A stretch of DNA of 64,000 nucleotides from Limnanthes douglasii subsp. nivea (taxonomy: Eukaryota > Streptophyta > Magnoliopsida > Brassicales > Limnanthaceae). The number at the start of each line of letters is the position of its first letter. Position 1 is the first letter of the stretch. Both the position numbers and the translations under genes were made by a program. Under the pieces are notes generated by a model. That model was not told where the DNA came from and ran no database searches. It was given only the letters and a program-made list of their open reading frames with translations. Below are positions 44,634-57,910 of this stretch, piece after piece. The stretch is taken from positions 215,231,530-215,295,529 of the forward strand of contig JAUPFV010000001.1 of the NCBI GenBank assembly GCA_036936605.1. The letters are read 5' to 3'.

Positions 44634-46255
44634 TCGATAACAAATTCAACGCAAGTCAAAGACAAATCTTCAATTATTTTACCATGACCAAGATCATCCT
44701 TAAGACCAATGAATAACTAATCATACAAATTCCATAAAATCTTATAAAATAGGCAAACATGACATATTTTAAATAAATTTCATTTATATGCTTAAGCAAT
44801 AATCTATTATATTTTACAAAATTAATATATCATGTCTTAATTAATTTATCCCTTAAAAAATTAAATTTGTCATTTCCATACTTAAGAAATAATATGAAGT
44901 TTTTTGTTATTGTTGAAGCAATTGGAGATTATGGTTTCTTAAAAGATTTTTTTTTAAATTCATACACCAAAGACTACTCAGTTTATTGTTTATATATTTG
45001 CATCATAAACAGCCGGAAAAGATATAGAGGTTTGAATTTAATACATGAGAATGAAAGAAGAGGTATTTCATATTGTTCATCGAACAACTTCGTCAATACA
45101 CAACATTTTTCAAATAAATAAACCATAATAATACTAATTTATTTATAAATTATAAACATACTTTTTAATTTCATAAACATCTCATCAAACCACGCACTTT
45201 TAAATCTGATGGATAGTCCTCACTTATAAAATCCACATAAAGTTCAAAGTTCATCTAGTCGTGCAAATCAGACAATACTTCAATATAAATTTAAGCCCAA
45301 TAAATACGAAATTTCTTTATAAAGAGCTCAACTTGGTTCAATAAAATATTAAATTAAGTAAGATGTTGGAGAGAGAAGTTAGAGAAATTACACTATCCCA
45401 TAAAAAAGGATGTTTCTTTTATTTAAATTAATAAATAAAAATATCAAACCTCAAGTTCTCCTTACTCAAATTTGGTCAAAATTCCACATATTTTTTTGTT
45501 ACATTTGTAAGTTTTGAATCTCTTGTTCTTCTTCATCCAATTTGGTAAAAATCCATCATTTGTATTCAGCTTGAAGGTTGATTCATGTGACTTTAATTGT
45601 ATTGTGTATTCGATATTTTGTTTGTTTTTTAAGTTTATCTTTTAAGTAATATTAGTACATTTTAGCAACATTTGACTAGATCTGGTCAATTCAATAGTTA
45701 AAAAGAAGAAGATACATGTCGTATTGAGGCCTTCATTACTTATTTTTGCAGTTTATCATTTAGAGCGATTTGGTATATTTTAGCAGTCTTTGATGACATC
45801 TGGTCAATTCAATAGTTAAGAAAAATAATAATACATGTCGTATAGAGGCATCCATTGATTTTTTACACCACCAAGATACTAAGCTACATGAATATAAAGT
45901 TTAGACGCTAAAGCAAACTGAAAACCACTTCAAAAAATCCTTGAAACAGAAATTTGTTATTGTTACATTATATGATGTTTTGGTTATTATGATGGTAAAT
46001 ATAATGAAGAATGGGAAAATAAACTTGGAGCTCTACTATGAGAGTTGAAAAATTACCCAACAGATAAAATAAACTATTATTGTTGAATTTTCAAACCTAA
46101 ACACAACCTCAAACACAAATCTTTGGCAACAAATTTGGTGGATTAGCTGTCGATGAGCTTGAAAAGAAGATAGAGAATATACCAAAATAAGCTATTGATG
46201 GCCATGACCATTCCGATTCTAACCAGAAATGTTCTAAAGAGGATGAAGACTAGTT
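44634..46255. other. AT-rich spacer with 118-bp direct repeat
   Basis: A stretch containing TCTGGTCAATTCAATAGTTAA and ATACATGTCGTAT recurs at an offset of 118 bp (about 45657-45775 and 45775-45870). Around 45985-46250 the plus strand reads like a coding remnant (for example YDGKYNEEWENKLGALL) with stops; the family is not recognised. Confidence 0.45.
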
Positions 46256-46259
46256 CTCC

Positions 46260-48150
46260 TCTCTTTTAATCCATAAGATAAGCAACACAAAGCTTCTTAA
46301 AATATATATTTTGATACAGAGTTTGCTAATGGTTTCAATAGGGTTGTTGTTTTGGGGCAACCTCCTTCTCCTAGTGATTCTCAAACAATATAGAAGATGA
46401 TAAAGAGGATAAAACATCTTTTATGGGCATTGTTTGGTAGAAAACCCAAAAAATGGAGGGATACAACAGGTTCGATAAACGTTCTAACCCATGTAAAAAC
46501 TCTTCACTTCTAAATTTGAGCAATCGTTTTTCCAAACAATCGTATACAATCAACTGCTATCAAGCTTGGATACAAGGATGGAGTAAGAAAACAATATATT
46601 GAATAATTTGTTTTGAATTTGATAATGTGATAAAAAAATTGGATAAATTGATTTATCCTTGGTTGGTTATGTTTTCGGCAAATCGACCAAAAAACAAGTT
46701 ATTTATAAGTGTTTTCGGGCATGGAAGATAAGGCACAATACTAACTTTTGTTACAATGGTTGGATTATCTTTAACTTGTTTAATGAGGATACTAGAGATT
46801 CAGTTCTCAATTTGGAGTAAGGGGGCTTACAATATTTTTGGTCGATTGCTTATGTTAAAAGTATTGTCGAAGTTCTTTGAGTTTACGGATAAAACTTTAA
46901 ACCAAGTCCCGACTTAGGTTTAGCTTAAGTTTGAATTTTCCTTTTGAATTCTGTAACGAGAATTCTTTGAGAAATCTTGATACATGTATTATTAAATTGT
47001 TATATTCTTTTAAACTAACTCACATTATAGAGCGTCTTTCATACGCTATGGTCTTGGTAGAAGTAGATATTTCCAATCAGCTAGCCAATGAGATTATGTG
47101 CAAGACACCTAGTGGGAAATATATTTCTAATGAGTTGTGTATGAGTTCCTTCTTAAATTGTTTGATGGTTGCAAGGTTATTGGTCATTTAATGATAGAAA
47201 TAGGCTAATTGTAGCCCATTCGCGTAAAATTTCTTATTTTAGGCAGCAATAAGGTAGTCGTAAGGTACATAATACAATGTTAAAGGTCCAAAAAGTTCTA
47301 GAAAATAGTAAAACTGTTAATGGGCAACAAATTACTAGGTAGCTCAAATTCATTAATAGCAACCGACAAAAAAATAACTTGTGTGGAAGGCCTTAATGTG
47401 GGCTTTGAAGTGGTGGTTATTAATTCTTTAACCATGAAAGCTACTACCATTGATAACTCTTCAAGTGAAGATTATAATATTATTATTTACTCTGACAAAT
47501 CAAATAACGGGTAGATCATCAAATACCATCATGCAAAAATGATCCTTAATTTGTTGAGCATATCTCGTCTAATATGAATGGGATTAACACCAAAATATTA
47601 CCAATAAAATTGAGGGTCATCAGAGGATGGTGTGTTTACCTTGGTGACAATGAACCATGAGGGTAGTACAACTAAGAAACCAATGGCTAAACAACTCATT
47701 GGAAAATCTTCTAAGACAATCAAATACACTTACAAAAGTACCATCAATAAGAGGAAGCTCTTCTTACCAAATATAAAGATCTCTTGGTGCAAAATTAGGG
47801 GTTTTAATAAACCTCAAAATTGAATGGAATCAACGACTTCTAGTTGATTTATTTCTCTACTTAATTGCATATTTACTTCTGGTGAACCGTATCTTTCCTA
47901 TTTGAGCTTCATCAGGGACGACAACAATGAAAAAGCACATTATCTGATATTTGGAAGCTCTCTTCAGTTGTTAAGTAGTAGACTCATTTATTTACTTGTT
48001 ATGACTGTATGACTACTCGATTCATATGAAATCTTGAATTTATGGGGTCCTTAGGTCATGATAAAAGTTACAGCTCTCTCATGGAGGAATATTGAGTATG
48101 TCACATCTAGCTCTCTCCAACTTCTAGCGATGAGCAAATCTGTGAGAATG
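46260..48150 (+). pseudogene. LINE remnant: DUF4283 ORF1 and start of ORF2
   Basis: The plus strand contains, in order but in shifting frames, a GWIIFNLFNEDTRDSVLNLE segment, YNIFGRLLMLKVL, FEFTDKTLNQVP, then (46931-47191) FPFEFCNENSLRNLD and ERLSYAMVLVEVDISNQLAN. These are the hallmarks of the plant DUF4283 domain of LINE-type ORF1 proteins. Near 47790 the sequence WCKIRGFNKPQN resembles the opening WNVRGLNKP of the LINE endonuclease. Many stops show long inactivity. The RT region is absent; element 2 begins shortly downstream. Confidence 0.65.
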
Positions 48151-48280
48151 AGGAATACCTATATTCTCCTATTGCGTAGGCATCATTCTGGATCCAGACG
48201 TTCAAATCGTTTGAGGTTTTTAGAAAATATTTAGAGAGAATCTGAAATTCAGTTTGAAACAGGCTGCCAGGGGTCACCAT

Positions 48281-48688
48281 TGATGAGTCCAGATTCCGTC
48301 ACCACTTCGGACAGGGTCAGTTCGGACAATGTCTATCTAACCGGACAAGGGAAGTTCGGACACCATCATCCATTGGACTGTTCGAACATAACTAAAGTAT
48401 TTAAAACATAATCACTTCTTGACTAAGCTGCCTGCTCTCCTACTTAGAACTTATGGGTCCTTAAACTCAACTCGGGTCCATTAAACACGACCCAAAAGCC
48501 CATAAGGCCCAAATATAAGGGTATAAATACCCAACCACCAACATTAAATGAGGGTAATGAAAATTAAATACAACCAGGCTGCTTAATTCTCCCTCTACAC
48601 TCTACCCAAATATTAAATACTCACAAACTTCCACACAACTCTAAACAAAAATTACAAACTTACCCTCAAACGAAAATAAACCACACCA
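48281..48688 (+). repeat. Element 2 5' LTR
   Basis: This 408-bp LTR starts TGATGAGTCC and ends CACCA. A TATA box, TATAAATA, lies at 48522-48529. U3 contains four CGGACA-type motifs within 80 bp plus TTCGAACA. Confidence 0.95.
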
Positions 48689-48691
48689 AAT

Positions 48692-48706
48692 TGGCGACCA
48701 CAGTGG
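48692..48706 (+). other. Element 2 primer binding site (tRNA-Arg)
   Basis: TGGCGACCACAGTGG lies three bases after the LTR, identical to the site of element 1 over these 15 bases. Confidence 0.78.
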
Positions 48707-51112
48707 CAGCACGACGGTGCCTGAATCTAACATTCAAAACCATCAGAAAAACCAGTCTGAATAAATCCGGATGCACCGGAAGTACCACCAGCTTTGCTTG
48801 AAATGGTGGGTGAAAATGATGAATATACCATCGAGGAGCATGATAGATTAAACGGCGAGATAGAAGCTCTGAGGGCAAAAAAGGCAAAGATGGGCATAAA
48901 AGAGAAGTCAAAGGCATAAGTTGCTCATAATACTAACAACCCTAGAGAGCATGAGCCTTCGAAAACCCATGTGAGTACCAAGAAGACTCATGCTAGCTCC
49001 AAAAAGTCTCACCGGTCCAAGCCAGTGGAGAGTTCTGACTCAGACTCAGAATCTTCTGGTAGCTCCTCGGGCGACGATGGACTTGAATAGTCCTTATCCT
49101 CTAGTAGTGATGAGGGTCGATCCAAAAAGGAAAAAAAAAAGTTGATTAAAAAGTATTCAAGAAAAAGGGATAGACATGGGAAGTTAAAGAGGAATATAGG
49201 AAAAGGATCATCTCATAGCCGGAGACACGTAGACTGGATGCTGGTGGATCCTTTTTCCTTCCATGATGAACCAGGTATCTTTGCAACTTCCAATGAGGAT
49301 ACCGTTTTCAGTCGTGGCTGGAATTGGAGACAATCTCCATTGTCTTCCAAGATTCTGTCCGGAAACCTCCTTAAGAGGTTCGATAGTACAAAAATGGAGA
49401 AATACGATGGCAGTAAAGATCCGGACAACCACTTGGAGCAATTTAAAAACTTCATGATGAATTTCGATGACGATGACAAGTTACTCTATAGAGCATTCTC
49501 CCAATACTTTACGGGGAGTGCTCTGAAGTGGTATAACAGCCTACCACAAGGTTGCATTAGAAATTTCGATACATTTTGGGTGGCCTTTCGAAGGCAGTTC
49601 GTTAGAAGTAAGGAATTGAAGGGCAATGGGGACACAATTATCCATTGTGCCCAAGAACCGAACGAATCACTGAAAGAATACATAAGTCGGTTTGTAAACA
49701 CCAAAAACAGGTTAGTTGATTGCTTTGAGCAAGTAGCCATAGCATCTTTAAGGCAGGGCTTAAACTTTGGAAATTTGGCTGATTCAGTGACCAGAAAGAA
49801 AGCCATGACTTGGGGAGGTCTACTGAATCATGTCGGAAAGCAGATTAGCGTTGATGAAACAAAGAAAACCAGGATGCACAGGCAGGTGAGGTCTGCCCCG
49901 GTTGCACCAAACCCCAATCAAAATCAGTCTGAGAACAAGACAAAGGAGACCGGACAGGGACATAACAGAGCTAAAGCTCAGTCTCAGCCAGCTGCGCTAG
50001 CCCATAGTCAACAATCTAGAAATAAGAGAGGGCCTTGGGTCCAATCGGAGTGGTTTGCTGAGTTGAAAGAAAGTGTGGCCACCATTTATGACAAAATAAA
50101 GAAAGAAGTACACTATAGAAGACTGGCTGCACTACAATCTCCTAGGGAACATCATAACAATTCCTTCTGTCAGTACCATAATGATACCGGCCATACCACT
50201 GACGATTGTATTGCTTTAAAGCAAGAAGTCCATAATTTAATTGAAATAGGAAAGCTGGGGGCATATGTCAAAAGAAGAGGAGGAAATAGGCCTGATAATG
50301 CTCATCGGGCTGGTCCAAACAATGCAGGCACATCCGCTCCGGAGGGAGCTATGGTTATAATTGAAAGATTCGATGTAGATTCAGAGTACTTGGATCCTGA
50401 TCCAACTCGAAACAGAGTGGGTACCATTGAGGAACGTTGTAAAACAATCTCCGGGCTTATTAACATTTTTGAGGCACTCACAATTTTTGGAGGGGATACT
50501 ATGACAGCACCTACTGCTTCTTCAAGGAAATGGCACGTTCATACTTTAGCTACCCAGCTGGAAGGAGGCATGACCTCCTATCAATCACAAATTCCATTTC
50601 CCTTCATTGTTTTTTATGAGGATGACTTAAGGGATATAGCTGGCCTTCATGAAGATGTTGTTGTCATAGGAGCATCCATTGGGGGCAATGACATAAGACG
50701 AATCTTGGTGGATACTGGGAGTTTGGCCAATATCCTTTTTTTAACCTCTTACAAAAAGATGAAAAACCCAGCTATAATTCAGCGTTCGGACGGATCAATT
50801 GTGGGTTTCACTGGAAGCTCAACAGATGTGATCGGGGAGTTCGAAGAGGAAGTTTTGTTGGGCAATGGCCCTTTTAAGAAGATGTTTAGAATACTTTTTA
50901 TTGTGGTGGATTGTCCCACCTGTTATAATGCTATTTTAGGGAGGTCTTGGCTCTCTAGGATGCATGCAGTGGCCTCAACAATCCACCAATGTTTGAAATA
51001 TGTTGTTCAAGGACAAATGGGAGTTGTTCGGAGCAGCCAAAAGATTGCAAGAGAGTGTTATGCAACAGCACTGGCTCCTCGGACGTTGGGAGCAGTTCGT
51101 ATCAATGAATAA
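48707..51112 (+). pseudogene. Element 2 gag and protease
   Basis: The first part (48707-49141) has stops, for example TAA near 48918 where element 1 has a sense codon. From there one frame runs to 51112. It contains the basic IKKYSRKRDRHGKLKRN segment, the Retrotrans_gag core (DNHLEQFKNFMMNF, ALKWYNSLPQG), a knuckle-like CQYHNDTGHTTDDC, and the protease (LVDTGSLANILF with active site DTG, then ILGRSWLSRMHA). Compared with element 1 one extra base lies at the protease end (about 51108-51116), so RT is in another frame here. The shared TAGCAGTTT is still present at 51114. Confidence 0.88.
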
Positions 51113-51116
51113 ATAG

Positions 51117-53100
51117 CAGTTTGAGGGGCCTTCTGGGGGTGAGGGTGAAATTGATCACCCGGGAGAGACCCTTGGAGTTTTAATACCGGTTGAAGAAGTT
51201 GAAACACATTTTTTAGAAGAGGGAAAAAATGTAAAGATAGGGTCCAAAATGGCACCCGAACTGAAGAGTAAAATGTTAAAGTTCCTAAAAGACCATCAGC
51301 ATGTTTTTGCTTGGTGCAACGCTGATGTTACCGGGGTTCCAGCAGATATCATATCACATCACCTATCCATCCGGAGAGACATAGCACATGTGGTACAAAA
51401 GAGAAGTGCTTTTTCCAAAGAAAAGGCTGATGTTATTGTTCAAGAAGTTGACAGGCTTACTAAAATGGGGCATATAAAGGAGTCTCAGTATCCTTTGTGG
51501 ACAGCCAACCCGGTCTTGGTGAAAAAGAAGAATGGAAAGTGGCGTATGTGCATTGACTTCACAGATCTCAGTAGGGCTTGCGCAAAAGATTTATACCCGG
51601 TCCCCCGGATTGATCAGCTGGTGGATTCCACTTATGGGAATAAGCTACTGTCTTTCATGGATGCCTTCTCCGGGTACAACCAGATTCAAGTAGATCCAAA
51701 AGATCAGGAGCATACCACGTTTGTCACTAATAGGGGTCTTCATTGTTACAAAGTGATGCCATTTGGGTTAAAAAATGTTGGGGCTACCTCTCAGAGGTTA
51801 GTGAACAAAGCTTTTGCTGATCAAATTGGAAACAATATGGAGGTGTACATTGATGACATGATGGTAAAAAGTATGGATGGAGAGCTACATTTGGCAGATC
51901 TCCAAGAAACTTTTGTTAACTTAGTAAAAGTAAATTTGAAACTAAATCCAGAAAAGTGTGTGTTCGGAGTGCAGTCCGGGAAATTCCTGGGGTATATAAT
52001 AAGTGAGCAAAGGATACAGCCCGATCCGGACCAACTTAATGCTTTATTCCAAATGGAGCCTCCTCGGAATATTAAATAAGTACAACGGTTGACTGGGAGG
52101 TTGGTTGCACTAAATCGATTCATCTCGAGGTCTTCAAATAGATGTGCCCCGTTTTTTCAAACTTTAAAGGGTACAAAGGGATTTGACTGGACTTCACGGT
52201 GTGATGAGGCATTCAATGAGATTAAGAAACATTTGTCCTCCCTCAAGACTTTATTTAAGCCTGTTGGCGGAGAGACACTCTTCGTATACTTGGCAGTTTC
52301 CAATGGTGCCATAAGTGATGTATTGGTTAGGGAGGTGGATAATTACCCTCGTCTAGTGTACTACATCAGCAAGAGCTTGATAGATGCCGAAAAATGCTAT
52401 TTAAAGCTTGAAAAAATAGCATTAGCCTTGGTAATTGATGCAAGGAAGATGAGGCCTTATTTTCAGGCTCATCCTATTATCGTCCGGACATCTTATCCCT
52501 TGAAAAATATTCTTCGAAAGGCAGACATTTCAAGTAGAATGACTAAGTGGTCAGTGGAGTTGGGGGACTTTGATATTGATTTTTCTCCTCGAACGGCAAT
52601 CAAATCCCAGGCTGTGGCTGATTTCTTAGTTGAATTCCACTTTGATAGGGATACGGAGTAAACTACTGAGATAAAAGATAAAAAGGTCTGGATCGTCCGG
52701 ACAGATGGTGGATCAAGTACTATGGGATGTGGTGCATGGGTATGCTTGACCTCTTTGTATGATGACAAAATGTATTAGGCTATATGCTTCGATTTTAGGG
52801 CTTCTAACAATGAGTCTGAATATGAAGCTGTTATAGCTGGTTTGAAGTTGGCTTTCATTTGTGGAGCCAAATGGGTCAAGTTAATGAGCGATTCCCAGCT
52901 TCTTATCCATCATGCACAGGGTCAATCCGAAGCTAAAAAGGAGCAACTAGTGAAGTACTTACTTCTTCTTAAAAATGAGGCACTTAAGTTCAAAAGCATC
53001 GTTTATGAGCACATACCCCGAACATAAAATGAACTACCAGATTCCTTGGCAACCATAGCCTATACTAAGTCATATCCTTGGATTCATGTGCTGGAGTGCC
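51117..53100 (+). pseudogene. Element 2 reverse transcriptase and two RNase H domains, broken
   Basis: The RT has WRMCIDFTDLSRACAKDL, MDAFSGYNQI and YIDDMMVKS, so its catalytic aspartates are present. RNase H and an archaeal-type RNase H (RTDGGSST, NNESEYEAVIAG, SDSQLLIHH) follow. Stops at about 52077, 52660, 52776 and 53025 correspond to sense codons in element 1; CAG to TAG is one and CGA to TAA another. The pattern of lesions fits decay by cytosine deamination. Confidence 0.88.
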
Positions 53101-54404
53101 CTTCCATTCAACTCAATATGGGTAAGGAGGAAGAAATTTTTTATGTACTGATGAAACAGCCTCAAGATTGGAAGTTTCCTCTCATGCAGTATCTCTCTGA
53201 TGGTATTTTGCCTCCGGAAAATTCGATAGCAAGAAAAGTAAAGTACAAGGCTCGTGGTTTCATCATACTAAGAGATGTTCTTTATAAGAAGTCTTATAGT
53301 AAACACCTTTTACGATGTTTGGGGGATGATGAATCTCAAATAGTCCTCTCCGAATTACATGATGGTGAGGGGTCAGCTCACTGTGGATTCAGGGCTCTAA
53401 CAAGAAGAGTTTTATTGCCTGGCTATTACTAGCCATCTATAATGCAAGATGCTAAGGAGCTGGTGAAAAGGTGTGACCCATGCCAGAGATATAGCAATGA
53501 AGTTCATGTCCCAGCCATCCTTTTAGAGTCAATTTCTGAGCCTATACCTTTTGCTCGATGGGGGTTGGATTTGGTGGGACCTCTTCCTATGGCATCCGGA
53601 GGACGCAGGACGATAATTGTTGCAATTTATTATTTTTCGAAGTGGATTGAAGCAGCCCTGTTGGCAGGTACAACATCAAAAGCTGTCATAAAATTCATTT
53701 TGTCCAATATCTGTTGCAGATTTGGCATCCCACAGAAGATAACAACAGACAATGGGCCACAGTTTGACAACAAGGAAATTGAGAGTTTATGTGCCTCTAG
53801 AGGTATACAACATTGTTTCTCTTCACATTTCCACCCACAAGCAAATGGTCAGGTTGAAGTGGCTAACAGAACTATACTATCTGGTTTGAAGAAAAATTTA
53901 GAAGGGGCTGCTGGAAAATGGCCTAGTTATTTACAAGAGGTTTTGTGGGCCTACCGGACTACACCTGGGGCTGCAACACAAGAGTCACCTTTTGCCTTGG
54001 TATATGGGATGGATGCAGTAGCTCCCATAGAGGCGACTCTCCCTTCATTTCGAGTTCACAATTTCTCCGAACACGCTAACGAAGTGGAAATCAGAGGTCA
54101 GCTCGACCTAATAGAAGAAAGAAGAGTTAAGGCTCACCTTAGAGTTGCACACTATCAGGGTTTTATGAGAAGCAGGTTTGCTTCCAGAGTTAAAAGAAAA
54201 GATTTTCAGCCGGGGGATAAGGTGTTAAGGAAAGTCTTCTTACACACTAAAGAGAAGCTGCTCGGCAAACTAGCCCCAACTTGGGAAGGACCTTATATGG
54301 TCATTGAAAGGCTCAAACCTGGAACATACTGGCTAGAAGACAAGGATGGAAGGGTTTTGAATCACCCTTGGAATATTGAGCATCTCCGGATGTACTTAGA
54401 GTAG
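53101..54404 (+). pseudogene. Element 2 integrase, one stop
   Basis: The zinc finger (ELHDGEGSAHCGFRALTRR, CDPCQRYSNEV), the DDE core (GLDLVGPLP, TDNGPQFDNKE, NGQVEVANRTI) and the C-terminal domain (FQPGDKVLRKVFLHT, GPYMVIERLKPGTYW) are all present. One TAG at about 53431, where element 1 has TGG, interrupts it after GYY. The 320-codon remainder is open to its natural stop. Confidence 0.9.
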
Positions 54405-54866
54405 AAGTTATGTAAATATTTACTTGTTTAAAAATCCATGTAAATATTTGGGGGCATACTCTTTCCTACCCTGGTGGCGCGGGAAGGTTTTAATGAGGTG
54501 TCCAGGCTTTTTTATAAAATTTGATGCCTTCTTAAAAATTTGAAGTGTTCTTACTTCTTTTTTTGTCACACCATCCGAATTGAATTAAAGGAGTGATGAC
54601 TACTTAAAAATTTATCATCGGAGAGTTTAAACACTCTCGCTTTAAAATATTTATGAAATAACTAAGGGTTGTTTAAACACTAGCCACCAAAATTGAAACA
54701 AACTATGAAAGAATGCAAGAGTTGTGCAAAATAAAGACATCCATTAAAATAACCGAAGTGCCTTGGCCATCCAAGGACTTTAAGTTTTCAAAACAAACAG
54801 ATCTGTCCGAACAAACACCGGACACGGTTACAGAAATGCCTTGGCCTTCCAAGGACTTTAGTTTAA
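54405..54866. other. Convergent spacer with paired hairpins, element 2
   Basis: CCTTGG-CCAT-CCAAGG (54761-54776) and CCTTGG-CCTT-CCAAGG (54839-54854) are the counterparts of the hairpins in element 1. Their 78-bp spacing is close to the 82 bp there. CCGAACAAACACCGGACACGG lies between them. Confidence 0.75.
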
Positions 54867-57815
54867 TCAAAACAAAGAAAAACACACACACACAAGATAA
54901 TTGATATTCAAAGACTGAGCCTTTGAAGATGGCTCAGCCTCACCTGTTTTATTTTTCTTGGGATCATCATTCCCTTCACCTGGACTCTCCCCAGTGTTCT
55001 CTTCTTCATCGGATGAAGACACACCGGAGAAGTCAAACTTGTCACCCTCAGCCATTGTATGAAAAGGAAGGTCTAGATACTCTATGAAACTCCATAAATC
55101 TCCCAAATTCCTCTTCGGAAACTTCTCATGAAACAGCAAAACCATGTCCGACTTCACCTTGGCATACATCTCCTCTTAACTGTCTATCACATTGTTGGCA
55201 TAAGGATCAATTTTAGCCTCTTGCTCCCTTAGCAGTTCAGCTTTCTCCTCTCCAGCCTTGGACACTGAGTTCTCAAGCGCGATCTTGTCATTTATCAAGT
55301 TATGGATAACTTGGTCCTTGGCCTTCGCCTCCTCTTTTGAAGAGGTGAGATCTTTCTCTAATCCGGACAACTTTTCCCGGAGGTCTTTGATAGTATCTTC
55401 TAAGGTAGCAACCTTTGTGGTCCACCCCTCTTGGCTCTTCTTTAGCTCCTCGTTTTCTCCCTTCAAAACCTCAGCATTTTGGGTGGCAGTGAGAAGGTCG
55501 TTGGACAGTTTTTCCTTGTGAGAGTTAAGGGAGGCAATGATTACTGCCTGACCTCGTACTTGCTTCTCTAGGACCAACATTGGCTGAACAGTATTCAGGA
55601 TGGAGTGAGTTATAGCTTCACTTTCACTTGAAACAGTGAAAGTTTTACCATTAAAGGTAACGGTGTTCGAAGTGCTTGGAGGGAGGTAAGGCCCAGCAAA
55701 GTCATCTCTGGGAAGGTTTGCAAAATAGTCGCCAAGTCCATCAAGCCCTGTGATGTCAACACCATCGATGCTAATGTCTCCTCCTCCAACCTCATCAGTT
55801 TGAAAGTCACCAGGGATCTCTTCTGCTCTTGTTGGATCAGTAGGGTCAACAGGAGGGAAGGGCTCTGTAGGCCGGAGAGAAAGTTCATCTCCCCTGGAGG
55901 TCTTTTTCTTCTTGGCCTCCCTGTCCTTGCTTTCAGCTCCCCGTTTCCGATCTCTCTTAGAAACCCTTGGGTGTTTTGGAGATTTTTCATCTTCCCTAGC
56001 ACTCTCATGCTCCACCACTTCTAGCAGAGCAGCATCGATCTGGCTTGGGGCTGGCCCCTCTGGGTTTGTTGGAGCAGCCTCCTCCACCTCGGCAAGGTTA
56101 GCCTCACCTGCAGCCTTCTTGCCCTTCGCTTTTTTCCTTTCATCTTACTTGGGGCCTTGGCTCGACCTGGAAAGTATAGTGACCCGTCCGGTGCATGAGT
56201 TCTTTTAAGGACTACATCCGGAGGGGGTGGAGTGGTAAGTTCTTCCCAAGTCAAGTCTCTTCGGCCAGTAGTGTTCCAGAGATGAGACCTTGCGAGATTG
56301 CATCCGGTAAAAGCATCATGAAAACGGTTCCCCTACTTCTCAGCAGCCCAAGTGTTGATCTTGGTACAAGTGGTCTGCTCGGCCTTTAAATAGTCATTGA
56401 AGTCTTTGGGCAGCTTTGTCAAGAAAAAAGACAAGACCAGTCAGTTTAAACAAATTCGGTAAAAGTAAAAATGAGAATGTACGGTAGGATCCTTACGATC
56501 ACTTCTCCATCTGCTGGTAAGTAGACTCGGGTTGACTCCAGCTTTGATCATCTTCCCATTCTCCCAAACGCCACTTACGAACAAGAACTGAGTCCTCCAG
56601 TTTCTCTCCGACTCAAGCAGGTCATCCACTCTTTATAATTATCACCCACATTGAAGTGATCGAAGGGAATGTGGTGCTTTCTGCAGAGACTGGCCACAGA
56701 TGTGAATTCCTCAATTGGTAGAGGAATTCCGGAGAGCCTGGAAGCCATGATACAGGCCATAAGAGTGTACCAGGCGTTGGGGCTCAGTTGACTAGGGAAA
56801 AGTTTGATAAGGTGGAAGTACCTAACTATCTCCGGGTCTAAGGGAAACCTTAGCCCCCAGTTAAAGAGCTCAGTGAAGATGACTATTTCACTATGCCTGC
56901 AGTCAATTGGGGTTTCAGGGTCTATGGGGATTCTTATTTTCACGTTCTCTGGAATCCCCCACTTCGTACGCATCCGGCCCAATTCGGCCGTGTGGATGAA
57001 AGCATAAGTGATTTTTTGTAAGGCAAGAAGATATTTAACACTAACCTTGTGGAAACAAGGTCCCACTTTTCCTTCAAGGAATTCTGGTAGATCTGGGTGC
57101 CTAAGGCATAGCTTTTCTTTGCCTTTATCCTTCTTGGCAGCAACAACATCACTGGTTTGTCCGGAGGGTTCAGACTCAAACGAAGCCTCTTCGATAGAAT
57201 CCTCCATTACTTCCTTCATTACCAAGGAAGGATTCTCAGTTGTTTTTGGGAGGGGGGAGTTAGAAGTTGGTTCAGTCAGGCCTCCGGTTGGGGCTCAGAT
57301 GAGGTGGTTTCTCTTTGAAGGCTTGAGCTAGTGGCCTCCGGTCCGGACAGCCTATCCTTAGGTACTTTTATGGGTGCCTCTGACCCTGTATTGATGTCTT
57401 TAGCCCCTGATTTTGAAGGGGTGCCTTTGGAAGCCTGCCCTTTTACCAGCCGGCCTCTTCTTCGATCGACCAGTTTGTTGGGAGAGGTATCCGCATCTGA
57501 CCCCATGGCTATAAATGGGGAAGGCTTTTTGAAGTTGGTAACTGCTAACCCTGGTTCAACAGTGGGTTCCGATTCTTGAACCGATAAGCCTGAGACAATA
57601 GGAGAAAGGTTGGTTTGAAAAAATCTCCTCGGTTTGACACTTCTTGTTGAGGAGGAACCCTGGTCAGGCTTTGTGTTTGAGGTTGTTGGTTTGTCGATGG
57701 GGGAGGTAGGTAGGCCTGCTGCAATGCGCCTTTCCCTTTCAACTTTTTGTGCCTTTTCTAGCTCTGATAGATTAAGCCACCCGCCTCTGATTAAAGCGTT
57801 CCTAGCCGTGAACAT
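54867..57815 (-). pseudogene. Element 2 antisense ORF (Transposase_28-like plus coiled coil), broken
   Basis: The true ATG is probably at 57815 (MFTARNAL.RGGWLNLSELEKA), the same start as element 3. Exon 1 carries a Ser/Thr/Pro-rich region and the Transposase_28-like domain (LCLRHPDLPEFLEGKVGPCF, NWGLRFPLDPEIVRYFHL, MACIMASRLSGIPLPIEEF). An 81-bp intron-equivalent lies at 56416-56496. Exon 2 carries TWEELTTPPPPDVVLK, basic (KMKGKK) and acidic linkers and a coiled coil (about 55180-55560), ending in an acidic tail. Breaks include a stop after residue about 180, a frameshift near 56120 and TAA at 55176. The role is unknown. Its conservation across three elements argues that it was once useful to the element. 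Confidence 0.85.
56416..56496 (-). other. Intron-equivalent in element 2 antisense ORF (acceptor mutated)
   Basis: The donor GTAAGG is kept. At the acceptor, element 1 reads ACAGAACTG while element 2 reads ACAAAGCTG, so the homologous AG is lost. An AG two bases on would shift the frame. Confidence 0.7.
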
Positions 57816-57910
57816 AAACAACCAAAAAGAAGAACTTGTGTTTGAGAGAGAAAGCTCTGAAAATTAGCAAAGTAAATATGAAGATGATGGTAAAACAGTG
57901 GAAAAGTGTT

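Noticed and set aside
49142..49144. Start of gag at 49142
   Set aside because: This is a TTG following upstream stops, not a genuine start; gag coding homology extends upstream to about 48750.
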